Of a DNA stretch of 64,000 nt, positions 59,313-64,000 are shown in pieces. The notes under the pieces were generated by a model. It ran no database searches, was not told where the DNA came from, and saw nothing but the letters and a program-made list of their open reading frames with translations. The position numbers and the translations under genes are program-made. The DNA is from Streptomyces avermitilis MA-4680 = NBRC 14893 (lineage in GTDB: Bacteria; Actinomycetota; Actinomycetes; Streptomycetales; Streptomycetaceae): positions 8,494,001 through 8,558,000 of the forward strand of contig NC_003155.5 of assembly GCF_000009765.2 (NCBI RefSeq), given 5' to 3'. Numbering within the stretch: the first letter of the stretch is position 1; each line of letters begins with the position of its first letter.

Positions 59313-59601
59313 GCCGAAACGAACGCCACGCGCGCGTGGAGGTCCGACAGGAACGGCACGCACGCGTGGAGGCCGAAAACGCGGCTCGGACCACTCCGGC
59401 GCGGTCTCTGTCTCTCCTCTCTCCTCCGCCGGATGCGCGCTTCCCAGGGGCAGACGCCCTGGGAACGGCCCCGCCACGCGAGACGTGTGCCGGGGCCGTG
59501 GACCTGCGCGGAGCGGACCGTTCAGAGGGCGGCCGGGTGCTCACCGCGGCGTCCGGCGTGGCGGGCCGGGGCCGCGGTGAGCGTCCGAGGAGCGGCCTCG
59601 G
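59313..59601. other. Intergenic stretch with an imperfect repeat
   Basis: CACGCGCGCGTGGAGG (about 59327) and CACGCACGCGTGGAGG (about 59358) are near copies after the membrane-protein stop. No gene is seen before the polyketide synthase end. Confidence 0.5.
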
Positions 59602-62600
59602 TCATGATCCAGCCGGCGCCGTGGGCCGTGCCTGTTCCAGACGCTTGCCGATGAACTCGCCGAGCACCGCGGCGCTCGGGTAGTCGAAGGCCATCGTGAG
59701 GGGCAACGGGATCCGGAAGGCCGCTTCCAGGGCGTTCTTCAGTTCCACCGCCACCAGGGAGTCCAGGCCCAGTTGCACGAACTCGGTGTACGGACTGATG
59801 TCGTCGGCGTCGTCGATGTGCAGCACGTCGGCGACCCGGTGCCGGATGAAGTCGGTGATCTTCTCGACGCGTTCTCCGTCCGGGGACGCCAGCAGCGCAT
59901 CGAGGTCGAGGGTCCGCGAGGAGGTCCCGTCGGCGCCGACCAGCTCCTGGTAGAAGGCGTTGACCACCGGCTTGGCGGCGGAGAAGCGGTCCCAGTCGCA
60001 CTCGCCGGCCAGCACCTGCGTCACCGGCTCCCCGAGCAGGGAGACCATGGTGTCCAGGGCCTGCCGCGGTGGAATGAAGACGATGCCCTCGCGTTCCAGC
60101 GCCTCGATGTGCCGTGCGTTCAGGCGGGCCGACATACCGGCCTCGGACCACGGCCCCCAGTTGACGCCCAGGGCGGGCAGGTTCTGCGCGGCCCGCCAGT
60201 GCAGCAACTGGTCCAGATACGCGTTGGCAGCCGCGTAGTTGGACTGCGACGCCCCGCCGACCACCGCCGCGGCGGAGGAGTAGGCGACGAAGAAGTCCAG
60301 CTCGTCGAAGCCCTGAGCGGCCTCGTGCAGCATCCAGCTTCCGTACACCTTCGCCGAGAACAGCGCGTCGATGCTCTCCCACGTCTGTGCGGCGACCGGG
60401 GCGTCGTCCAGGCCACCGGCCGTGTGCACGATGCCGCCGAGCGGCTGCGGCGCCGCGTGCAGCGACTCGACGATCCGGTGGACGTCGCCGCTGTCGCCGA
60501 CGTCGCCGCGCAGGACCGTCACCTCGGCCCTGTCCCGCAGCCGCTCCCACAGCCCGGCGGCGTCCGCGGCCGGCTCCGCCCGCCGGCTGACCAGCGTCAG
60601 ATACCGGGCACCCTCGTCCACCAGGCGGTGGGCGGTGAGCAGACCGAGCGCGCCGAGACCACCGGTGATCAGATAGTTCCGGTCGGGGCGTACGGGTGCG
60701 GTGCCGGGTTCGGCGGGCTGCTCAGGGGAGTCGAAGGCGCTGGGCAGCAGCCTGTGGACGTGGCGGCCGGTCCGGTCGCGGTAGGCCACCTGGAACTCGC
60801 CGGTGTCGGCGGCCAGCCACTCCCCGAGCAGCATCTCCTCGGCAGTGCGGCCACCGCCCGCCGGCAGGTCCACCAGGGTGACCCGGTACGACGGGTACTC
60901 GTTCAGCAGCACATGGCCGAAGCCCCAGAGAGTGGCGGCCGCGAGGTGTGCGCCGCTGCCCGGCTCGTCACCCGGCAGGACTTGGGCCGCTTCGGTGACC
61001 AGCCACAGACGCCTGGCCAGGCCGCCTTCCTCCTGCTCCAACAGGCCGAGCAGCGTGAGCAGATCGCGGTAGTTGTGCTCGCACTCCGCCCGGAGGGACT
61101 CGGCACTCACCGGGCCGTCGTCCGACTGCCAGAACCAGCACACGTCCGTCGGCTCACCCGCGCGCACCACGTCCAGTGCCTGCTCGGGGTCCGCCGCGAA
61201 GGACAGCCGTACGTCCTGTCCGGCGGCCTGTTCCACGAGCCCGGTGACGTCCTGGGCGGCGCGGTTCACCACCAGAACGTGCCGGGGGCCCGCCACCGTC
61301 CGGGCCGTCGGGGGCTGCTCGACCCAACGCGGTTCGTGCAGGAACGCCGACCGGGGACCGGCCGCCTCGTCCTGTGCGCTGGGACCGGTGCCGTTCGGCA
61401 GCCAGTAACGCTTGCGGTCGAAGGCGTACAGCGGCAGGTCCACGCGTCGGCCCGGACGACCGTCGTGGAAGCCGTTCCAGTCCACCCGCACTCCGGCGGA
61501 GTACAGCTTGGCCACCGCCTGGAGGATGGTGAGCCCCTGCTTCTCCTTCGGGTGCAGGCTGTTGAGCCAGCGGTGCTCCCCGGCGTCGACGCAACTCCGT
61601 GCCAGACCGGTCAGCGCGATGGACGGCCCGATCTCCACGAAGACGTGCCTGCCCCGCCGTTCGATGGCCCGCATCCCCGCCTCGAAGTTCACCGGCTCCA
61701 CGATGTGGCGGACCCAGTACTCCGGCTTCGAGATCTCGGCGACCCGGGCGACCTTGCCGGTGATGTTGGAGACCAGGGTGAGCTGGGGCTGCCGGAACGT
61801 GATGTCCTTCAAGGCCTCGCGGAACTCGTCGAGCACCTCTGCCATGAGCGGGGAGTGGAAGGCGTGCGACACCCTCAGCTGTTTGACGTCCAGGCCGCGG
61901 CCTCGGAGCGTTTCGCTCACCTCGGCCAGCGAGTCCGTTCCGCCGGATATCACGCACTGACGGGGCGAGTTGACGGCGGCCATGGTGAGGTCCGGGTACG
62001 ACTCGAGCAACGGGGCGACCTGTTCGGCGGCCTCCGGCACCGCGGCCATCCCACCCGGGGCGGACACGGACTGCATCAGACGGGCGCGAGCGGCCACCAG
62101 CGTCACCGCGTCCTCGAGGCTGAACAGCCCCGCGACGGCCGCGGCGACGACCTCACCGATGCTGTGGCCGATCAGCACGCTCGGACGCGCGCCCCACGAC
62201 AACCACAGCTGCGCCAGGGAGTACTCCAGCGAGAACAACGCGGGCTGGGTGAAACGGGTCTGGTGGATGGCGTCCGGATCGTCGTCCTCGCCGAGCACCA
62301 GCGCTCGGATGGAGCGGCCCAGGAGCGGGGCGAACAGCCGGTCGCACTCGTCAAGATGCTCGCGGAAGACGACGAAGCGTTCGTACAGCGGTCGTCCCAT
62401 CCCGGCATGCTGCGAGCCCTGGCCGGTGAAGAGGAAGGCGGTCTTGCGGGCCCGCTCCGCGGCGATGGACCGTTTCTCGATCTGGCCGAGACCCTTCTTG
62501 AGCAGTGCGTCCAGGTCCTCCCGGCCGCCGACGACACCCGCCAGCCGCAGGGGGTGGTGCGCGCGGCCCACGTTGCCCGTGTAGCACAGACTGCCCAGGT

Positions 62601-64000
62601 CGGTGGAGGGGGAGTCGTCCAGGTGTCGCTGGTACCGCTCGATGAGCTGCTTCAGCGAGCGGTGGTTCTTGGCGGACACCGTGAACACGTGCTGCTCGAC
62701 CGCCGAGGCGCTGTCCGTGCGGTCCGCCTGGACGGCGGCCGGGGCGGTGGCCGGCTGCTCGGGCACCGGGGGCTCTTCGAGGACGACGGCGGCGATGGTG
62801 CCCCCGAAGCCGAAGCTGTTCACCACGGCCCGCCGGGTGTCGGCCTTCCAGGGCCGGTTCTCGGTGGGGACGGTGACGGGGTAGCTGTCCCACGGGATGC
62901 GGCCGGAGGGGGTGGTGAAGTTCAGGTGCGGGAAGATGGTCTGCTCGCGCATCTGGAGCAGCGTCTTGATGACGCCCACGAGGCCGGCGACCGGTTCCAT
63001 GTGCCCGAGGTTCGTCTTGACCGAGCCGACCGTCAGCGGGCGTTCCTTGTCGTGCGACGTGGCGAAGACATCGCTGATGGCGCCCATCTCGATGGGGTCT
63101 CCGAGCGGGGTGCCGGTTCCGTGCGCCTCGACGTACTGGATGTCGCTCGGCTGGAGCGACGCCCGCTGGATGGCCGCCCGCATGACCGCTTCCTGGGCGG
63201 GCCCGTTGGGCACGGTCAGCCCGGCGCTGTCCCCGTCCTGGCCCACCGCGGAGCCCCGGATGAGGCCGAGGACGGTGTCGCCGTCCCGCTGGGCGTCCGA
63301 GAGCCGCTTGAGCACCGCGACGGCGCATCCCTCGGCGCGTACGTAGCCGTCCGCCGACTCGTCGAAGGTCTTGCACTGGGCGTCGGGCGCGAGCATGTTG
63401 GCGGCCGAGAAGATCACCGGGATGCGGGGGTGGTGCAGGGCGTTGACCGCGCCGGCCAGCGCGATGTCGCACTCACCTCGGCGCAGCCCCTCGGCCGCGG
63501 AGTGCAGCGCGGTGAGCGAGGAGGCGCAGGCGGTGTCCAGGCTCATGCACGGTCCGCGCCAGCCGAGGAAGTACGACAGCCGCCCCGAGAGCGGGAAGAA
63601 GGTGATTCCGGAGGCCAGGTGGCCGTCGAGCTCCTCGTACGGGAGGGAGTCCAGTTCCAGGGCGTAGTCGATGGAGCTGGCCCCGATGTAGACCCCTCCG
63701 TTGGCGCGGCGCAGCGGGGTCGGGTCGATGTTGGCGTGCTCCAGGGCTTCCCAGGCCGTTTCCAGCAGCAGGCGCTGCTGGGGGTCCATGTACTGCGCCT
63801 CTTTGGGCGAGATGTTGAAGAACGGCGCGTCGAACTGGTCTATCCGGTCGAGGAAGCCGCCACCTATGGTGCGGATGCGGCCCGGTTCGTCGTCCTCCCC
63901 GCTGCCGTCCGCCACGTAGGTGTCGGTGTCGAAGCGGTCCGTCGGGAAGGGGCCGATGCCCGACCTTCCCTCGCGGAGGAACTCGGCGAACTCGTCAGGT
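59602..64000 (-). CDS. Type I polyketide synthase module KS-AT-KR-ACP (N-terminus beyond the window)
   Basis: About 1466 visible residues; only some tens are missing if KS is the first domain. KS: DTACASSLTALHSAAEG (cysteine, bases about 63520-63540), EAHGTGTPLGDP and KTNLGHMEPVAG, all catalytic residues kept. AT: FTGQGSQHAGMG, GHSIGEVVAAAVAG (about 62150) and HAFHSPLM (about 61850), the malonyl-CoA-type signature. A reductase structural subdomain leads to KR: ITGGLGALGL (about 60650), HTAGGLDDAPV (LDD, B-type alcohol) and SSAAAVVGGASQSNYAAANAYLD. ACP: LGLDSLVAVELKNALEAAF (about 59760). No DH, ER or thioesterase is present and the protein ends soon after ACP. It should add one malonate unit and reduce the ketone to a D-hydroxyl; it may work iteratively or pass the chain on. 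Confidence 0.94.
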   Translation of the reverse strand, partial: PDEFAEFLREGRSGIGPFPTDRFDTDTYVADGSGEDDEPGRIRTIGGGFLDRIDQFDAPFFNISPKEAQYMDPQQRLLLETAWEALEHANIDPTPLRRANGGVYIGASSIDYALELDSLPYEELDGHLASGITFFPLSGRLSYFLGWRGPCMSLDTACASSLTALHSAAEGLRRGECDIALAGAVNALHHPRIPVIFSAANMLAPDAQCKTFDESADGYVRAEGCAVAVLKRLSDAQRDGDTVLGLIRGSAVGQDGDSAGLTVPNGPAQEAVMRAAIQRASLQPSDIQYVEAHGTGTPLGDPIEMGAISDVFATSHDKERPLTVGSVKTNLGHMEPVAGLVGVIKTLLQMREQTIFPHLNFTTPSGRIPWDSYPVTVPTENRPWKADTRRAVVNSFGFGGTIAAVVLEEPPVPEQPATAPAAVQADRTDSASAVEQHVFTVSAKNHRSLKQLIERYQRHLDDSPSTDLGSLCYTGNVGRAHHPLRLAGVVGGREDLDALLKKGLGQIEKRSIAAERARKTAFLFTGQGSQHAGMGRPLYERFVVFREHLDECDRLFAPLLGRSIRALVLGEDDDPDAIHQTRFTQPALFSLEYSLAQLWLSWGARPSVLIGHSIGEVVAAAVAGLFSLEDAVTLVAARARLMQSVSAPGGMAAVPEAAEQVAPLLESYPDLTMAAVNSPRQCVISGGTDSLAEVSETLRGRGLDVKQLRVSHAFHSPLMAEVLDEFREALKDITFRQPQLTLVSNITGKVARVAEISKPEYWVRHIVEPVNFEAGMRAIERRGRHVFVEIGPSIALTGLARSCVDAGEHRWLNSLHPKEKQGLTILQAVAKLYSAGVRVDWNGFHDGRPGRRVDLPLYAFDRKRYWLPNGTGPSAQDEAAGPRSAFLHEPRWVEQPPTARTVAGPRHVLVVNRAAQDVTGLVEQAAGQDVRLSFAADPEQALDVVRAGEPTDVCWFWQSDDGPVSAESLRAECEHNYRDLLTLLGLLEQEEGGLARRLWLVTEAAQVLPGDEPGSGAHLAAATLWGFGHVLLNEYPSYRVTLVDLPAGGGRTAEEMLLGEWLAADTGEFQVAYRDRTGRHVHRLLPSAFDSPEQPAEPGTAPVRPDRNYLITGGLGALGLLTAHRLVDEGARYLTLVSRRAEPAADAAGLWERLRDRAEVTVLRGDVGDSGDVHRIVESLHAAPQPLGGIVHTAGGLDDAPVAAQTWESIDALFSAKVYGSWMLHEAAQGFDELDFFVAYSSAAAVVGGASQSNYAAANAYLDQLLHWRAAQNLPALGVNWGPWSEAGMSARLNARHIEALEREGIVFIPPRQALDTMVSLLGEPVTQVLAGECDWDRFSAAKPVVNAFYQELVGADGTSSRTLDLDALLASPDGERVEKITDFIRHRVADVLHIDDADDISPYTEFVQLGLDSLVAVELKNALEAAFRIPLPLTMAFDYPSAAVLGEFIGKRLEQARPTAPAGS

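Overview
The window is high-GC actinobacterial DNA that looks like a Streptomyces chromosome. Codon third positions are almost always G or C, GTG and TTG starts and ATGA overlaps are frequent, and there are TAT and lipobox signals, SpoIIE/STAS signalling proteins, an iol cluster of actinobacterial layout and part of a modular polyketide synthase. I see no rRNA, no convincing tRNA, no CRISPR array and no intact transposase.

Left part (1-11.2 kb): the edge of a succinate-semialdehyde dehydrogenase gene, a Nudix hydrolase overlapping an ATP-dependent DNA ligase, a thioredoxin-reductase-like flavoprotein divergent from an XRE-cupin regulator, a quinone oxidoreductase plus two acyl-CoA dehydrogenases as one overlapping operon, a secreted GDPD/PI-PLC-like protein, a tiny membrane protein, a secreted phosphodiester glycosidase and a DUF779 protein.

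Inositol region (11.2-23.6 kb): a GntR regulator, iolD, iolB, a Cgl0159-type aldolase-like protein and iolC on the minus strand face an ABC importer and a TIM-barrel isomerase/dehydratase on the plus strand, across one divergent promoter region. A strong hairpin separates these from a Gfo/Idh/MocA dehydrogenase that is divergent from its LacI regulator. Together the genes could import and degrade myo-inositol, but iolA is not present here.

Signalling and GABA region (23.9-30.4 kb): a STAS protein and a MEDS-ATPase protein; then gabT and gabD with a decayed FAD-oxidase gene between them, divergent from a PucR regulator whose leader holds 12-bp tandem repeats.

The most interesting block (30.5-36.9 kb) is sbnA, sbnB, a SyrP-like Fe(II)/2-oxoglutarate oxygenase and a large membrane protein. 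The membrane protein resembles the carrier plus C-terminal polymerising part of Pls/PosA synthetases (epsilon-polylysine type) but has no adenylation domain. This suggests a 2,3-diaminopropionate-based polymer or conjugate made by an unusual membrane NRPS.

Right part (37-64 kb): two secreted amidases, a broken S26 signal-peptidase gene, a TetR-tautomerase-alcohol dehydrogenase module with clear operators, lipoproteins, a SpoIIE phosphatase sensor, a scar of gene remnants at 47-49.7 kb (SMI1/KNR4, XF1762 and ABC-permease fragments), an ExaC-type aldehyde dehydrogenase with a GAF regulator, a ROK regulator with xylB/xylA, a repeat-rich membrane protein, and the C-terminal part of a KS-AT-KR-ACP polyketide synthase running off the right edge.
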